This document shows positions 1-7,970 of a stretch of DNA of 64,000 bases, piece after piece; position 1 is the first letter of the stretch, and each line of letters opens with the position of its first letter. The notes beneath the pieces are model-generated. The model had not been told where the DNA came from and did no database searches. It was given only the letters and a program-made list of their open reading frames with translations. The DNA is from JALYTY01 sp964546935 (GTDB taxonomy: Bacteria; Vulcanimicrobiota; Vulcanimicrobiia; Vulcanimicrobiales; Vulcanimicrobiaceae), in contig CAZJLJ010000005.1 in assembly GCA_964546935.1 (NCBI GenBank), positions 24,636 through 88,635 of the forward strand. Reading direction: 5' to 3'. A program made the position numbers and the translations under genes.

Positions 1-8
1 CTGAGCCT

Positions 9-108
9 NNNNNNNNNNNNNNNNNNNNNNNNNNNNNNNNNNNNNNNNNNNNNNNNNNNNNNNNNNNNNNNNNNNNNNNNNNNNNNNNNNNNNNNNNNNN
101 NNNNNNNN
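9..108. other. Assembly gap (100 N)
   Basis: A run of exactly 100 N, the usual scaffolder placeholder. The 8 bases to its left (CTGAGCCT) match part of the dispersed-repeat core at 15911-15930 inside nuoG, so the contig may have broken in such a repeat; 8 bases is weak support. Bases 109-151 after the gap hold no gene. Confidence 0.9.
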
Positions 109-151
109 CACTCTTGAAACGTCCTCGGCTTTAGCCGTTGCTGTATACTCA

Positions 152-736
152 TCATTGCGCGAGAGCTCGGTACCGGAAGCACGCTATCAGATGGTCGTTA
201 ACCATCCCTACCGCTTGCATATGCGCGTAGCAAATTGTCGTTCCGAAAAACGTGAACCCGGCGTTCTTCATTGCTTTGCTCATAGCGTCGGACTTGGCGG
301 TCGATGCTGGAATTTGTGCGGTTGCTTTCCAGTGATTGACGATCGGCTTCCCGTCGACAAAACCCCACATAAACTCATGGAGCGACGAGCCCTTCTCGCG
401 TAGCGCAACGTACGCGCGAGCATTCTGTACCGCCCCTTCGATCTTGCGCCGGTTGCGAATGATTCCGTCGTCACGCAGAAGCGCATCGATCTTGCGTTGG
501 TGGAAACGCGCAATTTTTATTGGATCGAAGCCTTCAAATGCTTCGCGGTACGCGTCACGTCTGCTCAAGATCGTGCGCCAACTCAAACCGGCCTGCGCGC
601 CGGAGAGCACGATGAACTCGAAGAGTTTCCGGTCGTCGTGCACCGGAACGCCCCACTCGTGGTCATGATACTTGAGCATCAGCGGATCGCCTCCGATCCA
701 ATCGCAGCGAACGAGCTGAGCCGTCGCAGTGGGCAT
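152..736 (-). CDS. tag: DNA-3-methyladenine glycosylase I
   Basis: This enzyme removes 3-methyladenine from alkylated DNA as the first step of base-excision repair in the cytoplasm. The 194-aa protein has the usual family length. It shows the N-terminal RCDWIGGDPL segment followed by YHDHEWGVP, which carries a zinc-binding Cys (C11) and His (H24). The C-terminal MVNDHLIAC supplies the other two zinc ligands (H182, C186). The central LSGAQAGLSW segment is also typical of Tag. It starts at ATG 736 and is divergent from the Rrf2 regulator, with only 40 bp between the two starts, so the promoters must overlap. Identification is firm; regulation by the neighbour is only inference. Confidence 0.95.
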   Translation of the reverse strand: MPTATAQLVRCDWIGGDPLMLKYHDHEWGVPVHDDRKLFEFIVLSGAQAGLSWRTILSRRDAYREAFEGFDPIKIARFHQRKIDALLRDDGIIRNRRKIEGAVQNARAYVALREKGSSLHEFMWGFVDGKPIVNHWKATAQIPASTAKSDAMSKAMKNAGFTFFGTTICYAHMQAVGMVNDHLIACFRYRALAQ

Positions 737-756
737 TGCGTGAACCTCGACTAAAT

Positions 757-768
757 GTTAGATTTAAC
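757..768. promoter_or_regulatory. Small inverted repeat in the tag / Rrf2 divergent region
   Basis: The sequence GTTAGATTTAAC has the form GTTA-N-AT-N-TAAC and lies in the 40-bp divergent spacer, 8 bp before the Rrf2-type regulator start. Rrf2 regulators commonly bind short AT-rich dyads over their own promoter, so this is a candidate autoregulatory operator. A dyad this short can occur by chance. Confidence 0.3.
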
Positions 769-776
769 CTGACAAT

Positions 777-1211
777 ATGTCAAGGATCAACAACCAGTTT
801 TCGGTCGCTGTTCACATAATGACGGCGCTGGGCGACCACCACGGAGAAGAGGTCAAGTCGGCAGCTTTGACCGCAAGCGTACGGGCTCATGAATCGCAAG
901 TCCGCAATGTGCTCTCGAAATTGGTGAAGGCAGGCTTAGCAACAACGTCTCGCGGCCGCAATGGCTTTTCTTCGTTAGCACGGCCCGCAAATAAGATCAG
1001 CCTTTTGGAAATCTATAGAGCAATGGATCCTCCGCCTGTATTTTCCATTCACGAGTACCCTAAGGAAAAGACTTGTCGCACGAGCTGCACGCACAAAGAG
1101 GCAATGCGGGAGCTGCTGGAAGACACGCAGCGAGCGTTTGAGATGAGGTTGGGTCAGCGAAAGCTTTCGGAACTGGTCGAAAAAGCGAGAAGCTACAAAT
1201 TGACGTTGTAA
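777..1211 (+). CDS. Rrf2 family transcriptional regulator
   Basis: A 144-aa regulator with the N-terminal winged-helix of the Rrf2 family: an INNQFSVAVHIM opening, a recognition region with LSKLVKAGLATTSRGRNG, and a LEIYRAMD dimerisation helix. Only two cysteines occur in the usual sensor loop (C100 and C104 in KTCRTSC). A three-Cys iron-sulfur site like that of IscR or NsrR is therefore absent, and a YwnA-like thiol or non-cluster sensor is more likely. It lies 12 bp upstream of a crotonase on the same strand, so the two are probably one operon, and it is divergent from tag. The ligand is unknown. Confidence 0.88.
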   Translation: MSRINNQFSVAVHIMTALGDHHGEEVKSAALTASVRAHESQVRNVLSKLVKAGLATTSRGRNGFSSLARPANKISLLEIYRAMDPPPVFSIHEYPKEKTCRTSCTHKEAMRELLEDTQRAFEMRLGQRKLSELVEKARSYKLTL

Positions 1212-1223
1212 GAGGGTTTAGTC

Positions 1224-2057
1224 ATGATCGAATCCGTAACGCACGTTCGCATCGTCGAAGAATCGTCTGCATATTGGAGGGTCGTATTTGACAATCCACC
1301 TTTCAATATTCTCGACACCGGCATATTTCAGGGTCTCCAAGATCTGCTCGCACGATTCGATGCTAGCCCGGACCTTCGCGTCGTAGTATTCGAAAGCGCA
1401 AACGAAGACTTTTACCTCTCGCACTTTGATCTTGAGGGAGATACGCGGGGTCTCGTGAATAGCGCAGGACCTTCCGGCCTCCCGTTGTTGATGGACACGT
1501 TCGTCCGTCTCTCCGAGTCCCGAATCGTGAGCATCGCCAAGATTCGAGGCCGCGTGCGCGGTGCATCTAGCGAGTTCGTCCTTGCCTGCGACATGCGTTT
1601 TGCGTCGCGAGAGAATACGTTTTTGGGGCAACCCGAAGTGGGCGTGGGGGTGCATCCTGGCGGCGGCGGCACCGAACGCCTGCCGTTGCTCGTCGGCCGC
1701 GGACGTGCGCTCGAAATTATTCTCGGCGCGAATGACTTCGACGGAGAAACCGCGGAGCGATACGGATACGTTAATCGAGCACTGCCGGACGCTGAACTTG
1801 ATGGCTTCGTCGACGTACTCGCGCGCCGGATCGCCACGTTCGATCATCATCCGATCGCTGCGGCGAAGAATCTGGTCAACGAAGTGTCGCTTCCATCCGC
1901 CGATCGGCTCTTGGACGGCCTCAATTCTTTTGAAACCGCGCTGACGTGGCCGCAAACGCAGCAGCGAATTCAGGCTCTGTTCAAACGCGGGCTACAGCAT
2001 GAAGCCGACTACGAACGTAAATGGCCCGCGCTTCTCGATTCGCTCCTCGATACGTAA
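1224..2057 (+). CDS. Enoyl-CoA hydratase/isomerase (crotonase) family protein
   Basis: A 277-aa crotonase-fold protein. The usual CoA-binding and oxyanion-hole segments are visible: NEDFYLSHFDLEG (about 60-72) and GASSEFVLACD (113-123). GQPEVGVGVHPGGGGTERL (135-153) follows. Both acidic residues that catalyse hydration in enoyl-CoA hydratases are kept (E117 and E138). The first oxyanion loop is unusual, reading LSHFD where most homologues have SAGAD. That could mean a different acyl-CoA substrate or reaction. It is the second gene of a two-gene unit with the Rrf2 regulator. The family is certain, the exact reaction is not. Confidence 0.85.
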   Translation: MIESVTHVRIVEESSAYWRVVFDNPPFNILDTGIFQGLQDLLARFDASPDLRVVVFESANEDFYLSHFDLEGDTRGLVNSAGPSGLPLLMDTFVRLSESRIVSIAKIRGRVRGASSEFVLACDMRFASRENTFLGQPEVGVGVHPGGGGTERLPLLVGRGRALEIILGANDFDGETAERYGYVNRALPDAELDGFVDVLARRIATFDHHPIAAAKNLVNEVSLPSADRLLDGLNSFETALTWPQTQQRIQALFKRGLQHEADYERKWPALLDSLLDT

Positions 2058-2118
2058 GGGCGCAAGGGTATTCGTTAACAAGCCGAATCCGCGCGCAAGA
2101 GCGCACTTCGTGTGCCGA

Positions 2119-3540
2119 TTATGATGACAGGGAAGAAAGCAAATCGGCGACTAGGAAAGGTTTGGGGAGAACGGCGTCCCAGTCGCCGCTGCCGCCGTTG
2201 ATTCCGACGAGGCGCACGTCTTTGCCGGCAAGGGCGCTGCGTACGTCCCCAGCGCTCGACGTTCCGCTATCGACTAGAATGACGTCGCCCTGACGAACCG
2301 TTCCCTCGTTCGACAATTCGTCGAGATTTGTCGACTCGTGCACGCGGTAGCCGCGCTCGCGAAGTTCATACGCGGCGAAGCGGCAGAGTTCGCGATCTTC
2401 GCTAAGCACCGTTACGCGCATCGGACTTTCTGCCGATGTTGTCTCGACTTTCGGAAGCGATACGGAGAACGTGCTTCCTTCGCCCAGCGCACTGTGTACA
2501 TCGACCGAACCGCCGTGACGCTCGACGATCATGCGAACGATAAAGAGACCGATGCCGGTACCGGCGATCTTCGCACGCCGCGCATTGGAAGCACGCCAAA
2601 AACGCGCAAAAAGTCGCGGTAGCTCGTCTTCCGGAATCCCTATGCCGTGATCGACGACGTCGATTCTATATGCCGTCCCGTCAGAGGTGAGGCGGATATC
2701 CACCGGTTGGCCGTCGGGCGAATATTTGATCGCGTTGCGAACCAAATTGTCAAAGACTTGCCGCAGGCGGTCGTTATCGCCGCGCACGATCGCCGTCTCG
2801 ACGGTGCATTGAAAGTTGACGTTACGTTCGGCTGAATGCAGCTCGACCACCGCATTGATTACTTCGACTAGATCGACTTGCTCGTCGGCGATTTCGAGCT
2901 CGCCGTGTTCCACTCGCGAGAGTGCAAGCACGTCGTTCGCAAGAGTCGCGAGCCGTTGCGCGTTCGAGCGAATCGTTTTCGCTGCATCAGTCGCTCCCTC
3001 GCCCTCGAGATAGCCCTCTTCCAGCAACTCCGCAAAACCCACTATTGACGTCAGCGGTCCTTTGATGTCGTGCGCAAGAACAGCGATGAGGTCGTTCTTC
3101 GATTGGTTCAAACGCACGACGCTTGCGCGCTGGCGCTCCAGTTCCGCAATCGACGCCGCCAGGCGGTCCGTAAGTTCCTGGCGTTCGATCGCATAGCGCA
3201 CGGCGCGCGAAATGGACGCACGGGTGACGTCGCTCTTCAGCAAATAATCTTGCGCGCCGGCTTGAACCGCGGCCGTCGAGATTTGGCGATCGTCGATGTC
3301 GGTGAGAATGACGGCCGGCAGATGCGGGGCCACTTCCCGAATGCGTCGCAAGCCTTCGATGCCTTCGGCATCGGGAAGCTGTAAAGCCAATAGAGTCGCA
3401 TCGAAAAACTGCGCTTGAATCAATTCGAGCGCTTCGCTTAGCGTCGCTGCAGTGACCGCATCGAATTCGCCGTCCAAGAGGCTGCAGGCTCGGGCCGCGT
3501 GGACCGTGTCGTTTTCGACCACAAGGATGCGATAGTTCAT
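2119..3540 (-). CDS. Receiver - histidine kinase - receiver protein
   Basis: A soluble 473-aa hybrid signalling protein. Residues 1-118 form a receiver, 120-150 a coiled-coil linker, and about 150-215 a HisKA domain with the phosphorylated His in LAHDIKGPLTS (H157). A complete HATPase domain follows (NLVRNAIKY, DHGIGIPED, GTGIGLFIV), and about 374-473 is a second receiver. The first receiver keeps Thr80 and Lys102 but has Ala (A52, codon GCT) where the phosphorylated Asp belongs (LLALQLPD). The C-terminal receiver keeps its Asp in ILVDS. The start is ATG 3540, overlapping the decarboxylase stop as ATGA, so a longer upstream reading was rejected. Translational coupling to a PLP decarboxylase suggests a shared role. 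Confidence 0.88.
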   Translation of the reverse strand: MNYRILVVENDTVHAARACSLLDGEFDAVTAATLSEALELIQAQFFDATLLALQLPDAEGIEGLRRIREVAPHLPAVILTDIDDRQISTAAVQAGAQDYLLKSDVTRASISRAVRYAIERQELTDRLAASIAELERQRASVVRLNQSKNDLIAVLAHDIKGPLTSIVGFAELLEEGYLEGEGATDAAKTIRSNAQRLATLANDVLALSRVEHGELEIADEQVDLVEVINAVVELHSAERNVNFQCTVETAIVRGDNDRLRQVFDNLVRNAIKYSPDGQPVDIRLTSDGTAYRIDVVDHGIGIPEDELPRLFARFWRASNARRAKIAGTGIGLFIVRMIVERHGGSVDVHSALGEGSTFSVSLPKVETTSAESPMRVTVLSEDRELCRFAAYELRERGYRVHESTNLDELSNEGTVRQGDVILVDSGTSSAGDVRSALAGKDVRLVGINGGSGDWDAVLPKPFLVADLLSSLSS

Positions 3541-4961
3541 GGTTGCAAATCGCGCGCTTCGCGCTTCAGGATCTCCCACGCCGCCTCGACGTCGGAGTGC
3601 TGCGTTCGCAGATTACCGATCGCCATGCGCAGCACGTATTTCCCGTCGATCTTCGTGTGCGAGATAAACATTTCGCCGGTGGCGTTCACCGCTTCCAACA
3701 GGCGAGCATTCAGACTTTCCAGTCGTGCTTCATCATCCACGCCACGCGGATAATAGCGAAAACACACGACGGAGAGTGGATGGGGTGCGGCGACTTCCCA
3801 GGCGGAGCCGGCGGCTACCCACGAGGCGAACTCCTGTGCGAGCGCAATATGCGACCGGAGGCGTTCGCGCACGCCGTTCGCACCCATGTGGCGCAATACG
3901 AACCATAGCTTCAACGCGCGAAAGCGACGGCCAAGCTGCAAACCGTAATCCATATAATTTCGCACGTCACCGTCGGTGGTGCTCAGATACTCCGGAACGA
4001 GACTGAACGCGCGCCGCACCGTGGCCTCGTCTCGCAAGAACAAGACCGAACAGTCCATCGGAATGAAGAGCCACTTGTGCGGATTTACAACGAGCGACTG
4101 CGCACGGTCGATGCCGTCCATCAAGTCACGATGCTCGGGCAAAATCGCGGCAACGCCTGCATACGCTGCATCGACATGCAACCAAATATTGTAACGATCG
4201 GCAACTTCAGCAATCGCCGGAACGGGATCGATGGACGTAGTGGAAGTCGTTCCGACCGTAGCTACAATCGCCATCGGCTTCATACCGGCGGCGATATCGC
4301 TTTCGATGGCGCGAGCGAGCGCATCCGGATCCATGCGGAAGTCGGCATCGGTCGCGACGCGAACGACATTCTGTTGCCCGACGCCAAGCGCAATCGCGGC
4401 CTTTTCGATGTGCGAATGCGTGTGCTCGGTAATGTAAATGCGCAGGCGCGGCAAGTCGCGTCCCGTCATGCCTTGTTCGCGAATCGCGAGGTCGAGTGCT
4501 TCGCGCGCGGCGGCCAGCGCTGTGAACCCGGCGACCGATGCGGTGTCGTAAATCACGCCGGTCCAAGAATCCGGCACACCCATGAGTCGTGCGAGCCAGC
4601 GCATCACCACCGACTCCAGCTCGGCGGCGGCAGGCGAGGTGCGCCACAGCATGACTTTTACGTCTAGCGTTGCGGCCAAAGCTTCGGCCGCAATCGCGGC
4701 CGGTGCGGCACTTGTCGCAAAATAGGCGAAGAAACGGGGATGATTCCAGTGGGTGATGCCCGGAACGATCAGCTCCTCGAAATCGTTGAGGATGCGCTCG
4801 AACGGCTCCCCGTTTTCAGGAGCCGTGTGCGGAAGCTTGGCTGCGATCTCGCCAGGCCGGACGGCGGGCAGGACGGCATATCGCTCGGGATGCTCGAAAT
4901 AGGACTCGATCCATTGGCCGACCCGCACAAAGTCTTCTTCAAACCTGGTCAACTGTTCCAC
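3537..4961 (-). CDS. PLP-dependent group II (aromatic-L-amino-acid type) decarboxylase
   Basis: About 474 aa, the normal size of the DOPA/tryptophan/histidine decarboxylase family, which turns amino acids into amines. The family landmarks appear in order: GITHWNHPRFFAYF, a THSHIEKAA histidine that stacks on PLP, the HVDAAYAG aspartate that bonds the pyridine nitrogen, and VNPHKW with the Schiff-base lysine. The reading frame stays open upstream into the reductase and the gap, but family similarity begins near EEDFVRVGQW. GTG 4961 is therefore the best start (TTG 4952 is possible); neither has a strong ribosome site. It is divergent from the aldo/keto reductase and overlaps the downstream kinase as ATGA. 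The substrate cannot be told from motifs. Confidence 0.88.
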   Translation of the reverse strand: MEQLTRFEEDFVRVGQWIESYFEHPERYAVLPAVRPGEIAAKLPHTAPENGEPFERILNDFEELIVPGITHWNHPRFFAYFATSAAPAAIAAEALAATLDVKVMLWRTSPAAAELESVVMRWLARLMGVPDSWTGVIYDTASVAGFTALAAAREALDLAIREQGMTGRDLPRLRIYITEHTHSHIEKAAIALGVGQQNVVRVATDADFRMDPDALARAIESDIAAGMKPMAIVATVGTTSTTSIDPVPAIAEVADRYNIWLHVDAAYAGVAAILPEHRDLMDGIDRAQSLVVNPHKWLFIPMDCSVLFLRDEATVRRAFSLVPEYLSTTDGDVRNYMDYGLQLGRRFRALKLWFVLRHMGANGVRERLRSHIALAQEFASWVAAGSAWEVAAPHPLSVVCFRYYPRGVDDEARLESLNARLLEAVNATGEMFISHTKIDGKYVLRMAIGNLRTQHSDVEAAWEILKREARDLQP

Positions 4962-5031
4962 AATATGGGTGTTGGCGCCGGGGACACAGAAGCCCGCCAC
5001 GCTATTGAACTTGGCACGGAGCAAAGCAAGT

Positions 5032-5913
5032 ATGAAATACCGCACGTATCCGAACACCGACGTCACCGTTAGCACGGTCGGCTTCGGAATGTGGACGACC
5101 TCGACCGGATGGTGGGGNNNNNNNNNNNNNNNNNNNNNNNNNNNNNNNNNNNNNNNNNNNNNNNNNNNNNNNNNNNNNNNNNNNNNNNNNNNNNNNNNNN
5201 NNNNNNNNNNNNNNNNNCTCGACGAGTCGCTGCGGCGCATGCAAACCGATTACGTCGACATCTATCAGCTGCACAACGCCAAAATGGATCACGTACACAA
5301 CGACGAGATGTGGGCCACCCTCGAGGCGCTGAAATCCGAAGGCAAAATCCGGATGTATGGCATTGCGCTCGGTCCGGCAATCGGCTTTCTGTACGAAGGC
5401 GTCGACGCAATTAAAGAGCACAACGTGGGCTCGCTGCAAATCATTTGGAGCTTGCTGGAACAGTATCCCGGCAACGAGCACATCAAGGCGGCGTATGACT
5501 CCAAGGCCGACACGGGCTATATGATTCGCGTGCCGCATGCAAGCGGAATGCTTGAAGGACACTACACCGAGGACACCGTTTTCCCGGAAGGCGATCATCG
5601 TCGCCACCGCCCGCGCTCCTGGCTCGTCAACGGCGTGAAGAAAGTCGAACAGCTGCGCTTCCTGGAGCTGCCGAATCGCACGTTAGGCCAAGCTGCGATT
5701 CAGTGGCTGCTCAACGAGCCGAAAGTGATGACGGTACTTCCAAATATCTACGATCGCAACCAGCTTCTGGAATTCGCAAAAGCGCCCGAAACGCCGGCGC
5801 TGACGCAAGACGAACTGAAACGCATTCAGGAACTGTACGATTCGAATTTCGGAATCGAAGAGGAGCCGATGAAATTCAAAGGGGTTATGACGCGCGACCA
5901 GGTGCACGCGTAG
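5032..5913 (+). CDS. Aldo/keto reductase, interrupted by an assembly gap
   Basis: The first 28 residues (MKYRTYPNTDVTVSTVGFGMW) are the barrel entry strand of an NADPH-dependent aldo/keto reductase. After the gap the protein resumes at LDESLRRMQTDYVDIYQLH, the conserved strand carrying the catalytic His. It then continues to a normal C-terminus with QAAIQWLLNEPKV-type NADP-binding strands. The segment with the catalytic Asp, Tyr and Lys falls in the missing sequence, so activity cannot be judged. The frame across the N run is arbitrary. ATG 5032 has GGAG 10 nt upstream. Its stop overlaps the ridA start (TAGTG), giving a coupled pair. Confidence 0.85.
   Translation: MKYRTYPNTDVTVSTVGFGMWTTSTGWWXXXXXXXXXXXXXXXXXXXXXXXXXXXXXXXXXXLDESLRRMQTDYVDIYQLHNAKMDHVHNDEMWATLEALKSEGKIRMYGIALGPAIGFLYEGVDAIKEHNVGSLQIIWSLLEQYPGNEHIKAAYDSKADTGYMIRVPHASGMLEGHYTEDTVFPEGDHRRHRPRSWLVNGVKKVEQLRFLELPNRTLGQAAIQWLLNEPKVMTVLPNIYDRNQLLEFAKAPETPALTQDELKRIQELYDSNFGIEEEPMKFKGVMTRDQVHA
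5118..5217. other. Assembly gap (100 N) inside the reductase gene
   Basis: The sequences on either side do not repeat each other, unlike the gaps near 7.8 and 60 kb, so bases are really missing here. Comparison with the normal aldo/keto reductase plan shows that the segment with the Asp-Tyr-Lys active site is lost. The true gap length cannot be read from the N count. Confidence 0.9.
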
Positions 5914-6293
5914 TGAGCCGTGAGGTCATTTTAACGAAAACGGCGCCTGCGCCGATCGGCCCGTACAGCCAAGCAATTCGGGCCGGAAAAGAACTCTTCT
6001 GCAGCGGACAGATTCCGCTCGATCCCGCAACCGGCGAAATCATCGAGGGCGACGTCGCTACCCAAACGGAACAGGCCCTGAAGAACCTCGCCGCCGTATT
6101 GGATGAAGCCGGCTACAGCTTTGACGACGTCGTCAAGACAACGGTATTCCTTGTCGACATGAACGACTTCGGCCAAATGAACGCCGTGTACGAAAAATAC
6201 TTCGGCAACTCAAAACCCGCCCGCTCCACCGTCGCCGTCGCAGGTTTGCCTCGCAACGTCCGCGTCGAAATCGATTGCATCGCTCGCAAATAA
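5913..6293 (+). CDS. ridA: RidA family reactive enamine/imine deaminase
   Basis: RidA hydrolyses reactive 2-aminoacrylate and related enamines released by PLP enzymes. The 126-aa protein has the full family length and motifs: APAPIGPYSQAI near the N-terminus, FCSGQIPLDPATGEI, and RSTVAVAGLP carrying the substrate-binding Arg (R104). The terminal VEIDCIA carries the conserved Glu (E119). The start is GTG 5913, overlapping the reductase stop by one base (TAGTG). The long open frame upstream is a shadow of the reductase. A RidA one gene away from a PLP decarboxylase makes functional sense, though the two are on opposite strands. Confidence 0.93.
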   Translation: MSREVILTKTAPAPIGPYSQAIRAGKELFCSGQIPLDPATGEIIEGDVATQTEQALKNLAAVLDEAGYSFDDVVKTTVFLVDMNDFGQMNAVYEKYFGNSKPARSTVAVAGLPRNVRVEIDCIARK

Positions 6294-6312
6294 CGCGTGC
6301 GCATTAAGCGAG

Positions 6313-6484
6313 GAAATAATCGCTACAACTCATGCCCCTTTGAGGGAACTCGAACTTTTTCGGGCTTGCCATGGATGGCAACTTCAAAACTTCGTTCTCC
6401 CGAAAAAGTCGTGTAGCGGAAAAATCGCAGGATGCGATTTTTCCAGCGATCCCTCAAAGGGGTATGAGTTGTAGCGATTGTTTC
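6313..6484. repeat. Nested palindromic element with 35-bp inverted termini
   Basis: The outer arms 6313-6347 and 6450-6484 are inverted repeats 35 bp long that differ at two positions, each allowing a G-U pair on one strand. Inside are three more dyads. ACTTTTTCGGG (6354-6364) pairs with 6399-6409. TTGCCAT (6366-6372) pairs with 6375-6381. GGAAAAATCGCA (6418-6429) pairs with 6433-6444 across a 3-nt loop. The element fills the space between the convergent ridA and TPR genes. It looks like a MITE or compound REP element, or a transcribed structured RNA that also blocks read-through. No second copy was noticed in this window. Confidence 0.8.
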
Positions 6485-6491
6485 TGAGCGG

Positions 6492-7715
6492 CTATTGTTG
6501 TGGCTTGCCGGAGTTATCGCTCTTGAGACGCTCGAAGAGCTGCTCGGACAGACGCACGATATCGGGATCGGGAGAGAGTTCGGCGGCGCGGAATTGCGCG
6601 ATCGCTTTTGCGCGATCGCCTTGTGCTTCGTAGGCTTGACCCAATAGCACGTGAAGCCTTCCGTCATCGGGTGCAGCGGCAATGCCTTTGAGCAACGCGG
6701 CTTGCGCGAGCGGATAGAGGCCGTGCTTCTCATAGGCGATACCGATGTCGACATAGGCTTCGCGTGAATACGGCCAAAGCGCGATAGCCTGCGCGTAATA
6801 CGCTACGGCCTTTTTCCAATCGCCTTTTGTATCCGCAAGGTAACCGAAATTCACCAGCGGCTCGGGACGCTCGGGAGCAATATCATGCGCTTTTTTCAAC
6901 GTAGCTTCGGCCGTAGCGTAACTTCCGTCCTCGAGTTGTGCCGCGCCCATGTTGTCCAAGCACTGGAAGCTTTCGGGTTCAATTCGCAGACACTTTTGAA
7001 ACTGCGCGATGGCTGCGGGATAATCGTGCACGTCCATCATCGAGAGGCCGAGACCGTTAAGCGCCGTCAATGAATTCTGATCCGAGTCCAGAGCGCGCTT
7101 GAAATACACGGTCGCTTGATACGGCTGATGCATCGCCGAGTAGACTTGCCCAAGTTCCGACTGCAAATCGGCGCTGTTTGGATACTGCGCTGCGATACGT
7201 TCTACTTGAGCGCGATAAACGGCAAGGTCGCCGCGCCGCTGATGCAACTGCACTAGATCGGCCACGGAATCCGTTCCGGGAAGGCTGGCTTCGAATTCTT
7301 TGATGGCTTGATCGACTTTGTTTTGCGTTGCGTAGACGGTGCCTAAACGGTTGTGCGTCTCACGATCGCCCGGATAGTCGCGAAGGATATCGGTGTAAAG
7401 CAATTCCGCGCGCGTAACATCGCCGGCGCGGAAATAGAGATCCGCGAGAAAGCGTTTTGGGATAACGTCGCTTGGATGATTGAAAACGTATCCGGAGAGA
7501 CGGCGAATTGCGCCGGGCATATCACCTGCTGCAATTCGCTCGCGTGTTGCGCGGATTGCACCGGCCGGATCGGGCGGGAGTTCTTCGCCGGGCCGGCGGT
7601 CCGGATTCACAAGGATCGGAACGGAGCCGGGAATGTTTTGGGCCTGATCGCATAGTGCGGGGGCCGTACTGCCTACGATCAAAAAAGCTAAAAACGAAAG
7701 GACGCGACGACCCAT
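6492..7715 (-). CDS. Secreted tetratricopeptide-repeat protein
   Basis: A 407-aa protein. The first 22 or so residues (MGRRVLSFLAFLIVG, then APALC) are a signal peptide. The region from about residue 50 to 395 is made of consecutive 34-residue TPR helices. Typical lines are AELLYTDILRDYPGDRETHNRLG and later ATVYFKRALDSDQNSLTALNGLG. TPR superhelices bind protein partners; nothing here names the partner. ATG 7715 is preceded by GGGAGGG at good spacing. It lies downstream of the MarR gene on the same strand with about 70 bp between them once the duplicated 55 bp are collapsed. The likely location is periplasmic. Confidence 0.82.
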   Translation of the reverse strand: MGRRVLSFLAFLIVGSTAPALCDQAQNIPGSVPILVNPDRRPGEELPPDPAGAIRATRERIAAGDMPGAIRRLSGYVFNHPSDVIPKRFLADLYFRAGDVTRAELLYTDILRDYPGDRETHNRLGTVYATQNKVDQAIKEFEASLPGTDSVADLVQLHQRRGDLAVYRAQVERIAAQYPNSADLQSELGQVYSAMHQPYQATVYFKRALDSDQNSLTALNGLGLSMMDVHDYPAAIAQFQKCLRIEPESFQCLDNMGAAQLEDGSYATAEATLKKAHDIAPERPEPLVNFGYLADTKGDWKKAVAYYAQAIALWPYSREAYVDIGIAYEKHGLYPLAQAALLKGIAAAPDDGRLHVLLGQAYEAQGDRAKAIAQFRAAELSPDPDIVRLSEQLFERLKSDNSGKPQQ

Positions 7716-7760
7716 TGGTGATGCCCTCCCTGTACGACCATTCTACTGCGGGAGAGCGCC

Positions 7761-7970
7761 CCAGGGCAGGGGTTCGTGACGGCTACTTTGCGTTATTGAG
7801 GATACGTTCGAGGAGNNNNNNNNNNNNNNNNNNNNNNNNNNNNNNNNNNNNNNNNNNNNNNNNNNNNNNNNNNNNNNNNNNNNNNNNNNNNNNNNNNNNN
7901 NNNNNNNNNNNNNNNCCAGGGCAGGGGTTCGTGACGGCTACTTTGCGTTATTGAGGATACGTTCGAGGAG
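7761..7970. other. False gap: 100 N flanked by identical 55-bp copies
   Basis: Bases 7761-7815 and 7916-7970 are identical over exactly 55 bp, one copy on each side of 100 N. This is what results when two contigs sharing a 55-base assembly overlap are scaffolded without being merged. The true sequence probably contains one copy and no gap. The end of the MarR gene lies in the copy, so the gene is complete either way. Confidence 0.9.

Noticed and set aside
2058..2118. A terminator between the convergent crotonase and kinase genes
   Set aside because: Only a 5-bp dyad with a 9-nt loop and no T run was found.
5002..5607. A minus-strand frame across the reductase and gap
   Set aside because: It depends on the N run for continuity and is complementary to a gene with clear aldo/keto reductase motifs.
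7761..7970. The 55-bp copies as real direct repeats or attachment sites
   Set aside because: They sit exactly at the N run edges, are both 55 bp, and occur at two unrelated gaps; an assembly overlap explains them.
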